A stretch of DNA of 64,000 bases from Streptomyces massasporeus (GTDB taxonomy: Bacteria; Actinomycetota; Actinomycetes; Streptomycetales; Streptomycetaceae): NCBI RefSeq assembly GCF_014648995.1, contig NZ_BMSE01000001.1, positions 744,001 to 808,000 of the forward strand, written 5' to 3'. The notes beneath the pieces are model-generated. The model was not told the DNA's origin and did not search any database. It saw only the letters and a program-made list of their open reading frames with translations. Made by a program: the position numbers and the translations under genes. This document shows, in pieces, positions 20,555 to 28,430 of the stretch. Position 1 is the first letter of the stretch, and every line of letters starts with the position of its first letter.

Positions 20555-21442
20555 TTACGGTTTCGTCAGCCCGAGCAGGCGGGCCGCGTTCTCCTTGAGG
20601 ATCTTCGGCCGGACCTCGTCCTTGATCGTCAGCTTGCCGAAGTCGGCGAGCCAGCGGTCGGGGGTGAGGACGGGGAAGTCGGAACCGAAGAGCACCTTGT
20701 CCTTCAGCAGCGTGTTCGCGTACTGCACGAGCTGCGGCGGGAAGTACTTCGGCGACCAGCCGGACAGGTCGATGTGCACGCCCGGCTTGTGCGTCGCGAC
20801 GGCCAGGGCCTCGTCCTGCCAGGGGAAGGACGGGTGCGCCAGGATGATCTTCAGGTGCGGGAAGTCGGCCGCCACGTCGTCCACGTGGAGGGGGTTGGAG
20901 TACTTCAGCCTGATCCCGCCCCCGCCGGGGACTCCGGCGCCGATGCCCGTCTGGCCGGTGTGGAAGAGGGCGATGGCGCCGGTCTCCTCGATCACCTCGT
21001 ACAGGTCGTACGCCACCGCGCGGTCGTTGGGGAAGAAGCCCTGGATGCTGGGGTGGAACTTGAAGCCCTTCACCCCGTACTCCTCGACCAGGCGGCGGGC
21101 CTGCTTCACTCCCGCCTTCCCCCGGAAGGGGTCGACGGAGGCGAAGGGGATGAGGACGTCGGCGTTGGCGGCGGCCGCCTCGGCGACCTCCTCGTTGGGG
21201 ACGGGCGGGGTGCCGGTCGCGGACTCGGCGTCGACCGTGAAGATCACGGCGGCCATGTTCCGCTCGCGGTAGTACGCGGCCGTCTCCTCCAGGGTGGGCT
21301 TTCGCTTGCCCTCGACCTTGAAGTACGCCGAGGAGGCGTCGTGCAGGTCCTCGTCGAGGGAGGAGTGGCCCTTGGAGGAGACCTCGGCGTGGGTGTGGAC
21401 GTCGATCGCGACCAGGTCGTCGACGTTCATCGAGCGGTCCAT
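20555..21442 (-). CDS. amidohydrolase-family TIM-barrel protein
   Basis: A 295-residue amidohydrolase-2 family enzyme. AIDVHTHAEV gives the HxH metal pair, FKFHPSIQGF and ILAHPSFPW further His ligands, and FGSDFPVLTPDRW the conserved Asp. The branch includes decarboxylases (ACMSD-like) and ring hydrolases rather than simple amidases. Its ATG overlaps the SDR stop by one base (TGATG), so the two are translationally coupled. Role in the acyl-CoA pathway is unknown; it may act on a cyclic or branched intermediate. Confidence 0.85.
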   Translation of the reverse strand: MDRSMNVDDLVAIDVHTHAEVSSKGHSSLDEDLHDASSAYFKVEGKRKPTLEETAAYYRERNMAAVIFTVDAESATGTPPVPNEEVAEAAAANADVLIPFASVDPFRGKAGVKQARRLVEEYGVKGFKFHPSIQGFFPNDRAVAYDLYEVIEETGAIALFHTGQTGIGAGVPGGGGIRLKYSNPLHVDDVAADFPHLKIILAHPSFPWQDEALAVATHKPGVHIDLSGWSPKYFPPQLVQYANTLLKDKVLFGSDFPVLTPDRWLADFGKLTIKDEVRPKILKENAARLLGLTKP

Positions 21443-22359
21443 CACGCCTCCGGGAACTTCGGCGCCGGGATGCCGACCGACTGGGGCTCGGCACCGACCG
21501 AGGTGGGCCAGGCGTCGGCCAGCGTGTCGGGGGTCCAGCCGCCGTCGGCGTAGGCCGCCCTGATCTCCTGCGGATGCGACCAGAGTGCCACCTTGTCGCC
21601 GCCGATGCCGATGGCCTGGCCGGTGACGCCCCGGGCGGCCTCGGAGGCGAGGAACGGGACGAGGGCGGCGCAGTCCTCGGGGGTGCCGAAGCCCTCCCCC
21701 TTGCGCAGGAAGTCCGGGAGCGGCTCGCCGCTCCTCATGGCCTCGATGTACGGGGCGAAGGCCGGGATGGTCTCGGTCATCGCGGTGGCCGCGACCGGCA
21801 CGATCGCGTTGACCGTGATGCCGGCGCGGCCCAGCTCCATCGACCAGGTACGGGCCATCGCCGCGATGCCGGCCTTGGCCGCGGCGTAGTTCGTCTGGCC
21901 GAAGTTGCCGCGCTGGCCGGCCGGGGAGCCGACCAGGATCAGCGAGCCGCCCTCGCCCTGCTCGCGCATCCGCACAGCGGCGGCGCGGGCGCAGGTGAAG
22001 GTGCCCTTGAGGTGGGTGGTGATCACCGCGTCGAAGTCCTCGTCGGTCATCTTCCACAGGACCTTGTCGCGCAGGATGCCCGCGTTGGTGACGAGCACGT
22101 CGAGCCGGCCGAACTCCTCGACCGCGCGGTTCACCAGCCGCTCGGCGGCCTCGGAGGTGCCGACCGGGACGACCTCGGCGACGGCCCTGCCGCCCGCTTC
22201 CACGATGGACTTCACGGCCGCCTCGGCCACCGCCTCGTCGACGTCGTTGACGACCACGGACGCGCCGTGGGCGGCCAGGGCGTGGGCATAGGCGAGGCCG
22301 AGGCCGCGACCGCTGCCGGTGACGACGGCGACCTTGCCGGAGAGATCGATGCTGGGCAC
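21442..22359 (-). CDS. short-chain dehydrogenase/reductase (3-hydroxyacyl-CoA dehydrogenase-like)
   Basis: A 305-residue classical SDR. KVAVVTGSGRGLGLAYAHAL is the TGxxxGxG cofactor motif, NDVDEA at the second strand favours NAD+, NAG follows, and the catalytic Ser and YAAAK (in TNYAAAKAGI) are present. Its length and C-terminal extension resemble the dehydrogenase domain of multifunctional protein 2, which oxidises (R)-3-hydroxyacyl-CoA, the product of the MaoC partner. First gene of the operon, reading from a promoter shared with the MarR gene. Confidence 0.9.
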   Translation of the reverse strand: MPSIDLSGKVAVVTGSGRGLGLAYAHALAAHGASVVVNDVDEAVAEAAVKSIVEAGGRAVAEVVPVGTSEAAERLVNRAVEEFGRLDVLVTNAGILRDKVLWKMTDEDFDAVITTHLKGTFTCARAAAVRMREQGEGGSLILVGSPAGQRGNFGQTNYAAAKAGIAAMARTWSMELGRAGITVNAIVPVAATAMTETIPAFAPYIEAMRSGEPLPDFLRKGEGFGTPEDCAALVPFLASEAARGVTGQAIGIGGDKVALWSHPQEIRAAYADGGWTPDTLADAWPTSVGAEPQSVGIPAPKFPEA

Positions 22360-22390
22360 GAGCGGGTCCCTTCACGCGGTTTCACTGCGC

Positions 22391-22430
22391 GTCACACGGA
22401 TTCGACGCGGGTCACACGGGTTCGACTGCG
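22391..22430. repeat. two tandem 20-bp repeats in the SDR operon leader
   Basis: GTCACACGGATTCGACGCGG (22391-22410) is followed directly by GTCACACGGGTTCGACTGCG (22411-22430), 16 of 20 positions or more matching, and a weaker half copy precedes it. They lie in the presumed 5' untranslated part of the SDR operon, just downstream of its -10. Could be a second regulator site or a relic of slippage. Confidence 0.5.
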
Positions 22431-22436
22431 AGATCG

Positions 22437-22470
22437 AAGCTAAGAGCAATAATTGTTGACGTCAATAGTT
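22437..22470. promoter_or_regulatory. divergent promoter with MarR-type palindrome
   Basis: The 20-bp near-palindrome at 22451-22470 is centred on a perfect TTGACGTCAA. Leftward, TTGACG (22465-22460), 17 bp and TAGCTT (22442-22437) make a good promoter for the SDR operon. Rightward, TTGACG at 22456 could serve the MarR gene, though its -10 is poor. A repressor on the palindrome would cover both -35 boxes; the adjacent MarR protein is the natural candidate. Confidence 0.55.
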
Positions 22471-22492
22471 GTTGCCGACCTGTGGGTGCGGG

Positions 22493-23014
22493 ATGCTGGA
22501 ATCAGCAGGAAGCAGCACCGAGCACAGGGAGCCCGCCATCACACGCGAGAACGTCACCGCGAAGCCCATCGACGCCCACGAGCCGTGGATGCGCGGCCTG
22601 CACGCCGACACGGGCTACCTGCTGTACCGCCTGGGCCTGCGCTCGGGACAGCTCTTCAACGCCTGCCTCCAGGAGTCGGGCCTGCGCCTGCGCCACTACG
22701 CGGTGCTGCGCTTCCTCGCCGGCACCGACGGCGCCCTGCAGCGCGAACTGAGCACGCGGCTCGGCTACGACCCGAGCGCGATCGTCGGCCTGGTCGACGA
22801 CCTGGAGAAGCTGGGCTTCGCCGAGCGCCGCCCCTCCCCGGACGACCGTCGCAGCCGGATCGTCGTGCTGACCGACAGCGGCCGCGACTTCCTGCGCGAC
22901 ACCGACGAGGCCGGCCTGCGCGTGACCGGCGAACTGCTGGGCCCGCTGGACCCGGCCGAACGGGAGTCCCTGCACGCGCTGCTGCTGCGGATCGCGGAGG
23001 ACGGCCTGAACTGA
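22493..23014 (+). CDS. MarR-family transcriptional regulator
   Basis: A 173-residue winged-helix regulator: LRHYAVLRFLAGTDGALQRE then TRLGYDPSAIVGLVDDLEKL is the recognition helix region and FAERRPSPDDRRSRIVVLTD the wing with the typical DRR. MarR proteins bind palindromes and release on small ligands. ATG 22493 is preferred because an upstream TTG (22469) lies inside the operator; ribosome binding site is weak and the message may be nearly leaderless. Divergent from the acyl-CoA operon and upstream of an MFS gene, so likely controls both. Confidence 0.85.
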   Translation: MLESAGSSTEHREPAITRENVTAKPIDAHEPWMRGLHADTGYLLYRLGLRSGQLFNACLQESGLRLRHYAVLRFLAGTDGALQRELSTRLGYDPSAIVGLVDDLEKLGFAERRPSPDDRRSRIVVLTDSGRDFLRDTDEAGLRVTGELLGPLDPAERESLHALLLRIAEDGLN

Positions 23015-23017
23015 TGT

Positions 23018-23057
23018 TGTGCAAATGATTGACGGCTGCACGATAGATGCATAACTT
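23018..23057 (+). promoter_or_regulatory. promoter of the MFS transporter gene
   Basis: TTGACG (23029-23034), 17-bp spacer and TAACTT (23052-23057) form a strong-looking promoter. GTGCA and TGCAC arms around 23019-23041 make an inverted repeat over the -35, a possible regulator site. Confidence 0.5.
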
Positions 23058-23094
23058 CACGGACCAACCGCGCCCCGTCCCCAGGGAGCCCACC

Positions 23095-24441
23095 GTGCAG
23101 CCATCCCCGTCCGTTCCCCAACCCTCCTCCGATTCACGGCAGTTGCGCCGCGTCGCCGTGTCCGGCCTGCTCGGCACGACTGTCGAGTTCTACGACTTCC
23201 TCGTCTACGGCACCGTCGCCGCACTCGTCTTCGGCGAACTGTTCTTCCCGCGGGCCGACCCGGCGGTCGGCACCATCGCCGCGTTCGGCACCTTCGCCGC
23301 CGGCTATCTCGCCCGGCCGCTCGGCGGCATCCTCTTCGGGCACTTCGGCGACCGGCTGGGCCGCAAGTCGATGCTGCTGCTGACCATGGTGCTGATGGGC
23401 TCCGGCAGCTTCCTCATCGGCCTGCTGCCGACCTACGACGCGATCGGCGTCTGGGCCCCGGTGCTGCTCGTCGCCCTGCGCGTGGTGCAGGGCATCGCCA
23501 TCGGCGGCGAGTGGGGCGGCGCGATGCTGATGGTCGTCGAGCACGCCGAGCACGCGCGGGGCTCCCGGCGCGGCCTGTGGTCCAGCTTCACCCAGCTCGG
23601 CGCCCCGCTCGGCTCCGTGCTGTCGGCCGGTGTGGTCACCCTCGTCGCCACCCTGCCGGACGACGAGTTCCGCTCCTGGGGCTGGCGGGTGCCGTTCCTG
23701 CTCAGCATCGTGCTGCTCGGCGTCGGCCTGTTCGTGCGTCTGAAGGTCGCCGAGAGCCCGCTGTTCGCACAGGTGAAGCGGGAGCCGGTGGACCGGCCGC
23801 CGATCGTGGAGGTGCTGCGCCGCCCGAAGCCCGTGCTGCTGGCCGCCTGTGTCGGCATCGGCGCCTTCACCGCCCAGTCCCTGCTGACCAGCTTCATGAT
23901 CTCCTACGCCGTCGACGAGGGGTACACCCGCCCACAGGTGCTGACCGCCGTCACCGTCGCCTCCTGCGTGGCCCTCGTCGTGCTGCCCAGCGCGTCCGCG
24001 CTGTCGGACCGCGTCGGCCGCAGGCCCGTCGTCCTCGCCGGAGCCGTCGGTTCGGCGGCGCTCGCCTTCCCGGTGCTGGCCCTGGTCGACTCCGGTTCCC
24101 CCGGCCTGCTGATCCTCGCCCTGGCGCTCGGCCACGGCGTCGCCCAGTCCACGATGTACGGGCCGCTGGGCGCCCTGCTCACCGAGATGTTCGGCACCCG
24201 TGTCCGCTACACCGGCGCCTCCCTCGGCTACCAGGGCGCGACCCTGATCGGCGCCGGCTTCTCCCCGCTGATCGCCGGCAGCCTCCTGGCCTCCTACGGC
24301 GGCGGCAGCACCCCGGTGTCACTGCTGCTGTGCGCGGGCGCCGCGATCACCGCGGTCACCGTGTGGCGGCTGCGCGAGACGCACACGGACGCCCTCGAAT
24401 CGCCCGCCGCCACCCCCGCCCTGGAAGGAACCCCGCGTTGA
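23095..24441 (+). CDS. MFS transporter, metabolite:H+ symporter type
   Basis: A 448-residue, about 12-helix carrier of the MHS family (relatives of ShiA, ProP, KgtP). TVEFYDFLVYGTVAALVF is the family's first helix and GHFGDRLGRKSMLL the loop 2-3 signature; a second GRRPVV motif lies mid-protein. GTG 23095 is chosen for AGGGAG 6 bp ahead; an ATG at 23047 lies within the promoter. The next gene starts at TTG overlapping its stop (TTGA). Substrate is probably a carboxylic acid used by the neighbouring acyl-CoA ligase operon; inferred from position only. Confidence 0.9.
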   Translation: MQPSPSVPQPSSDSRQLRRVAVSGLLGTTVEFYDFLVYGTVAALVFGELFFPRADPAVGTIAAFGTFAAGYLARPLGGILFGHFGDRLGRKSMLLLTMVLMGSGSFLIGLLPTYDAIGVWAPVLLVALRVVQGIAIGGEWGGAMLMVVEHAEHARGSRRGLWSSFTQLGAPLGSVLSAGVVTLVATLPDDEFRSWGWRVPFLLSIVLLGVGLFVRLKVAESPLFAQVKREPVDRPPIVEVLRRPKPVLLAACVGIGAFTAQSLLTSFMISYAVDEGYTRPQVLTAVTVASCVALVVLPSASALSDRVGRRPVVLAGAVGSAALAFPVLALVDSGSPGLLILALALGHGVAQSTMYGPLGALLTEMFGTRVRYTGASLGYQGATLIGAGFSPLIAGSLLASYGGGSTPVSLLLCAGAAITAVTVWRLRETHTDALESPAATPALEGTPR

Positions 24442-25808
24442 GGATCCGCCTCGCTCTCCTGACCACCTGCCTCTCCGTGGCAACCGCGCTGCCCGCGCAG
24501 GCCGCCGACGCCACCGACGCCCACCTGGAGGGCGAACTCCCTTCCGGCGCCGCGTACGTGATGGACGTACCCGCGTCCTGGAACGGCACGGTGCTGCTGT
24601 ACAGCCACGGCTACGCCCCGGCGGGCTCCCCCAAGCAGGCCCAGAACACGCCGAGTACGGCCGCCCGGGACAAGCTGCTGGCCGAGGGCTACGCCCTGAT
24701 CGGCTCCTCCTACGCGACGAACGGCTGGGCGATCACCGAGGCGGTGCCCGACCAGCTGGCCACGCTGGACCTGTTCACCGAGAAGTTCGGATCGGCCCGG
24801 CGGACACTCGCCTGGGGCACCTCGTACGGCGGCTTCGTCACCACCATGCTCGCCGAGCGGCACGCCGACCGCTTCGACGGCTCGCTGTCGATGTGCGGGC
24901 TGGTGCAGGGCGGCGTCGCCAACTGGAACAGCACCCTGGACCCGGTGTTCGCGCTGCGTACGCTGCTCGCCCCGGACTCCGGCATCCGGCTCGCGGGGTT
25001 CGCGGACCAGGCCGAGGCGGTCGCCGCCGCGAAGAGCCTCACCACGAAGGTCGACGCCGCCCAGCAGACCCCCGTTGGCCGGGCCCGTATCGGCCTCGCA
25101 GCCGCCCTGCACAACATCCCCGGCTACAACGACGCCTCGCAGACGAAGCCGGGCCCCACCGACTGGGGGACCCAGCAGTCCAACCAGTTCGCCGCCGTCC
25201 GAGGTCTCATCCAGAGGCCCGCCTTCAGCTGGCGGCAGGAGGCCGAGAGCCGGGCGGGCGGCAACCCGTCCTGGAACACGGGCGTCGACTACGGGGCCAT
25301 GCTCGCCCGGTCCCCGCTGTACAAAGAGGTGACGGAGCTCTACAAGGAGGCGGGCCTGTCCTTGCGTACCGACCTCTCGGCCCTGGGCCGGGCACCCCGG
25401 ATCTCGGCGGACCCGTCGGCCGTGGGGTGGATGCGGAAGACCAGTGTGCCGTCGGGCCGGCTCACCGACCCCCAGCTGAACATCCACACGACGGGTGACG
25501 CGCTGATCCCGGTGCAGGCCGAGAGCGCCTACCGGCGGGCGGCCACGGCCGGGGGCTCCGCGGGGCTCCTGCGTCAGGCGTACGTCGACGGCCCCGGCCA
25601 CTGCACCTTCACCGCCGGCGAGACGCTGGGCGCGCTGGACGCCCTGGAAGACCGCCTGGACACGGGCCACTGGGACGTGTCGGCCGGGGCGCTCAACTCC
25701 CGTGCGCAGCAGGAGGACCCGACGGCCGGGGCCCGCTACGTTCCCTACCGGCCTGCCGACTACCCCCGCCCCTACGATCTCGCTCACCCGGGAGACGCCC
25801 GGCCATGA
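24438..25808 (+). CDS. secreted alpha/beta-hydrolase
   Basis: A 456-residue exported hydrolase. RIRLALLTTCLSVATALPA then QAADATDA is a Sec signal with cleavage near residue 24. The core has VLLYSHGYAP as the oxyanion-side strand and LAWGTSYGGF carrying the nucleophile Ser (GxSxG); the late GPGHCTF supplies the catalytic His. TTG start with GAAGGA about 8 bp ahead. Lies between the transporter and the IclR gene with 4-bp overlaps on both sides, so it likely releases the acid that the transporter imports. Esterase versus peptidase activity is not decided. Confidence 0.82.
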   Translation: MRIRLALLTTCLSVATALPAQAADATDAHLEGELPSGAAYVMDVPASWNGTVLLYSHGYAPAGSPKQAQNTPSTAARDKLLAEGYALIGSSYATNGWAITEAVPDQLATLDLFTEKFGSARRTLAWGTSYGGFVTTMLAERHADRFDGSLSMCGLVQGGVANWNSTLDPVFALRTLLAPDSGIRLAGFADQAEAVAAAKSLTTKVDAAQQTPVGRARIGLAAALHNIPGYNDASQTKPGPTDWGTQQSNQFAAVRGLIQRPAFSWRQEAESRAGGNPSWNTGVDYGAMLARSPLYKEVTELYKEAGLSLRTDLSALGRAPRISADPSAVGWMRKTSVPSGRLTDPQLNIHTTGDALIPVQAESAYRRAATAGGSAGLLRQAYVDGPGHCTFTAGETLGALDALEDRLDTGHWDVSAGALNSRAQQEDPTAGARYVPYRPADYPRPYDLAHPGDARP

Positions 25809-26548
25809 CCGCCTCCACCGCGCCCGATCGGCTGCTGTCCGTGCTCGCGGCCTTCGACCACGAGCATCCGGCGCTGTGCCTGACGGACATCAGCCGGCGG
25901 GCCGGGCTGAGCCTGACCACGGCGCACCGGCTGGTGGGCGCGCTCACCGAGTGGGGCGCCCTGGAGCGGGACGAGTCCGGCGTCTACCACGTCGGGCTGC
26001 GGCTGTGGGAACTCGCCGCCCTGGCCCCGCGCGGCCTCGCCCTGCGGCAGATCGCGCTGCCGTACCTGGAGGACCTGTACGAGGCGACACACGAGAACGT
26101 GCAGCTTGCCGTGCGCGACGGGCGGGACGTCGTCTACACCGAGTGGCTGTCGGGGCGGTCGGCGGTCGGTGTGCACATCCGCGTCGGCGCCCGCTGGCCG
26201 ATGCACGCCACCGGGGTCGGACTCGCTCTGCTGGCCCACGGCGACCCGGTGTTCCAGAAGGAGTACTGCGAGGGCGACCTCGCGTCCTTCACCCCGTACA
26301 CGATCACCGAACCGGAGCGGCTGCGGCGGGTGCTGGCCGAAGTGCGCAGGTCGGGAGTGGCGGTGAGCGACCGTCAGGTCACGGAGGACGCCCTGTCGGT
26401 GGCCGCGCCGGTTCGTGGCGCGGACGGCACGGTGACCGCCGCCGTGTCGATCGTGGTGCCCCACGCGGACGCCCAGGTCCCGGTGCTGGGCCCGGCGGTG
26501 CGGGTGGCGGCGCGCGGGATCTCGCGGGCGCTGGGCTGGCAGCCCTGA
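25805..26548 (+). CDS. IclR-family transcriptional regulator
   Basis: A 247-residue regulator with N-terminal winged helix (LTDISRRAGLSLTTAHRLVG) and the GAF-like effector domain (YTEWLSGRSAVGVHIRVG...MHATGVGLALLAHG). IclR proteins govern aromatic and carboxylate catabolism. ATG overlaps the hydrolase stop (ATGA), so it is co-transcribed with the transporter and hydrolase and probably feeds back on them. Confidence 0.92.
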   Translation: MTASTAPDRLLSVLAAFDHEHPALCLTDISRRAGLSLTTAHRLVGALTEWGALERDESGVYHVGLRLWELAALAPRGLALRQIALPYLEDLYEATHENVQLAVRDGRDVVYTEWLSGRSAVGVHIRVGARWPMHATGVGLALLAHGDPVFQKEYCEGDLASFTPYTITEPERLRRVLAEVRRSGVAVSDRQVTEDALSVAAPVRGADGTVTAAVSIVVPHADAQVPVLGPAVRVAARGISRALGWQP

Positions 26549-26579
26549 CCGGTGCCGGGGCTCGGCGGACGCCGTGGGT

Positions 26580-27431
26580 TCAGGCCTCCCGGGCCGGGGT
26601 CATGGCCCAGCGGATGGTCCGGGTCAGGGCGCGGCCGGTGGGGCGTACGGCGAGGTCCTCGACGACCGGGACCCGGGGCAGCCACAGCATGCCGCGTGCC
26701 CAGAGCGGGAGCAGGGTCACGGCGTTCGCGGCCAGCCCGCCGTAGAAGGGCCGTACGGGCAGGGGCAGGGGAGGCTGGAACAGCAGGAAACGGGCGGCTG
26801 CCCGGGCCTCGGGCGTGGCCCGCAGTTCGGGCCGGTAGGCGGTCAGGCGCTCGGCCAGTTCGCCGCGGTCGCGCGGCGGGTCGAGCGCCCCCAGCGCCTC
26901 GGCGACGCGTGCGGTGTCGGCGACGTAGGCGTCGTAGCCGGCGGCGTCCAGGGGCCGGGACCCGTAGCGCTCGTGGGCGCGCAGGAAGCAGTCCGTCTCG
27001 GCGGCGTGCACCCAGCCGAGCAGACGCGGGTCGGCCGCGTGGTACGGCACGCCCTCGGCGGTCGTGCCGCGGATCCGTTGGTGGATGCCGCGCACGTGGT
27101 CGACCGCCTCCTGGGCGTCCGTGGCGGTGCCGTACGTCGTCACGGCCAGGAAAGTGCTGGTGCGCTGCAAGCGGCCCCACGGGTCGCCGCGGAAGCCGGA
27201 GTGCGAGGCGACCGCCGCCATCGCGACCGGATGCAGCGACTGCAGGAGCAGGGCGGTCAGCCCGCCGATGAACATCGAGGCGTCGCCGTGGACCGTGCGG
27301 ATCGGCCGGTCCGGTGCGAACCAGCGCGGGCCGGGCGTGTGGTGGATACGGGCACGGGTCGCGGGTCCGCCGGGTCCCGCGACGCGGCGGAACAGGGCCT
27401 GGCCCAGCTGTTCACGGACTCCGGTCAGCAC
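26580..27431 (-). CDS. MpaB/DUF2236-family oxygenase
   Basis: A 283-residue member of the DUF2236 family, which includes the rubber oxygenase Lcp (heme b) and the fungal MpaB oxygenase. LLLQSLHPVAMAAVASHSGF and VPYHAADPRLLGWVHAAE are the characteristic His-bearing blocks. GTG 27431 is chosen because GGAGAAGGGAGG lies just ahead. Last of a four-gene leftward operon, 72 bp after the SDR. It likely cleaves or oxidises an unsaturated, probably isoprenoid or fatty, substrate handled by the FAD enzyme upstream. Confidence 0.85.
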   Translation of the reverse strand: MLTGVREQLGQALFRRVAGPGGPATRARIHHTPGPRWFAPDRPIRTVHGDASMFIGGLTALLLQSLHPVAMAAVASHSGFRGDPWGRLQRTSTFLAVTTYGTATDAQEAVDHVRGIHQRIRGTTAEGVPYHAADPRLLGWVHAAETDCFLRAHERYGSRPLDAAGYDAYVADTARVAEALGALDPPRDRGELAERLTAYRPELRATPEARAAARFLLFQPPLPLPVRPFYGGLAANAVTLLPLWARGMLWLPRVPVVEDLAVRPTGRALTRTIRWAMTPAREA

Positions 27432-27503
27432 GGTCGGCCTCCCTTCTCCTGCTGACCAGTGTCCGGCATGCACCGCCCGTGCGGGCGTGACGGGCCGGAG
27501 TCG

Positions 27504-28385
27504 TCAGGAGCCCGGTCCGGCCGCCGCGCGGTCGGCCCGGCCCCCGGCGCCGAGCGGCCCCGTGTAACGGACCGGGCCCGAAGCCTCCAGGCGGGGCAGT
27601 GCGCGGCGCGCGACGCGCAGGACCACCGGGGGCATCGCCGGGCGGATCGGCTGGGCGAGGCGCAGCCACGCCGGTGCGTAGACGGCCGTACGACGACGCT
27701 CCATGCCTGTGACCAGGCGGGCGGCGACGACCTCCACGGGGTACACGCGGCGGGCCGGCGGAGGCATGTGCAGGCGCAGTTCGCGCAGGACGTCGTACCG
27801 GTCGGCGTCGCGGATCATGTCGGTGTCCGTCCAGTTGAGGTAGGCGATGCCCACCGCGACCCCGCGGTGTGCCACCTCCGCGCGCAGGGAGTGCGCGAAG
27901 GCCTCGACCCCCGCCTTGGAGGCGCAGTAGGCGCTCATCAGCGGGGCGGCGCCGATCGAGGCCAGGGAGGCGACCTGGAGGAAGTAGCCCGCCGTGGCGA
28001 GCAGGTCCGGCAGGAACGCCCGGGCGGTCTGGGCGCTGCCGGTGAGGTTGACGTCGATCACGCGGCGCCAGGCGGCCGGGTCCGTGGCGAGGAGTGCGCC
28101 GCCCTCGGCGATGCCGGCGTTCGCCACCACGGCCGAGGGCGGGCCGAGGCGGTCCCGCACGGTGTCCGCCGCCGCTTCCAGCGCGGAGAGGTCGGTGACG
28201 TCGGCCTCCAGGGCGAGGGCCGGGCCCGGCAGGGAGGCGGCGACCGCGTCCAGGGCGGTCTTCTCGTGACCGACGAGCGCGACCCGGGCGCCGCGCCGGG
28301 CGACCTCGCGGGCCACGGCCGCGCCCACGCCGCGGGCGGCTCCGGTGACGACGATCGTGCGCTCGGCGAGCGGACTGCTTGCCAT
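27504..28385 (-). CDS. short-chain dehydrogenase/reductase
   Basis: A 293-residue classical SDR: IVVTGAARGVGAAVAREVAR is the cofactor motif, VANAG follows, the catalytic Ser sits in QVASLASIG and the Tyr/Lys in YCASKAGVEAF. The C-terminal third (PVEVVAARLVTGMERRRTAV) is like membrane-associated SDRs acting on lipids. Placed between the FAD enzyme (45 bp) and the MpaB oxygenase; probably interconverts an alcohol and ketone on the same substrate. Confidence 0.9.
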   Translation of the reverse strand: MASSPLAERTIVVTGAARGVGAAVAREVARRGARVALVGHEKTALDAVAASLPGPALALEADVTDLSALEAAADTVRDRLGPPSAVVANAGIAEGGALLATDPAAWRRVIDVNLTGSAQTARAFLPDLLATAGYFLQVASLASIGAAPLMSAYCASKAGVEAFAHSLRAEVAHRGVAVGIAYLNWTDTDMIRDADRYDVLRELRLHMPPPARRVYPVEVVAARLVTGMERRRTAVYAPAWLRLAQPIRPAMPPVVLRVARRALPRLEASGPVRYTGPLGAGGRADRAAAGPGS

Positions 28386-28430
28386 GGGCTGCCCTTCCTT
28401 CCGGCGCCGGCCCTGCCCGGAGGGCCGGGT

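Noticed and set aside
22469..22492. Upstream TTG start for the MarR gene
   Set aside because: It lies inside the operator palindrome and would add eight residues with no homology.
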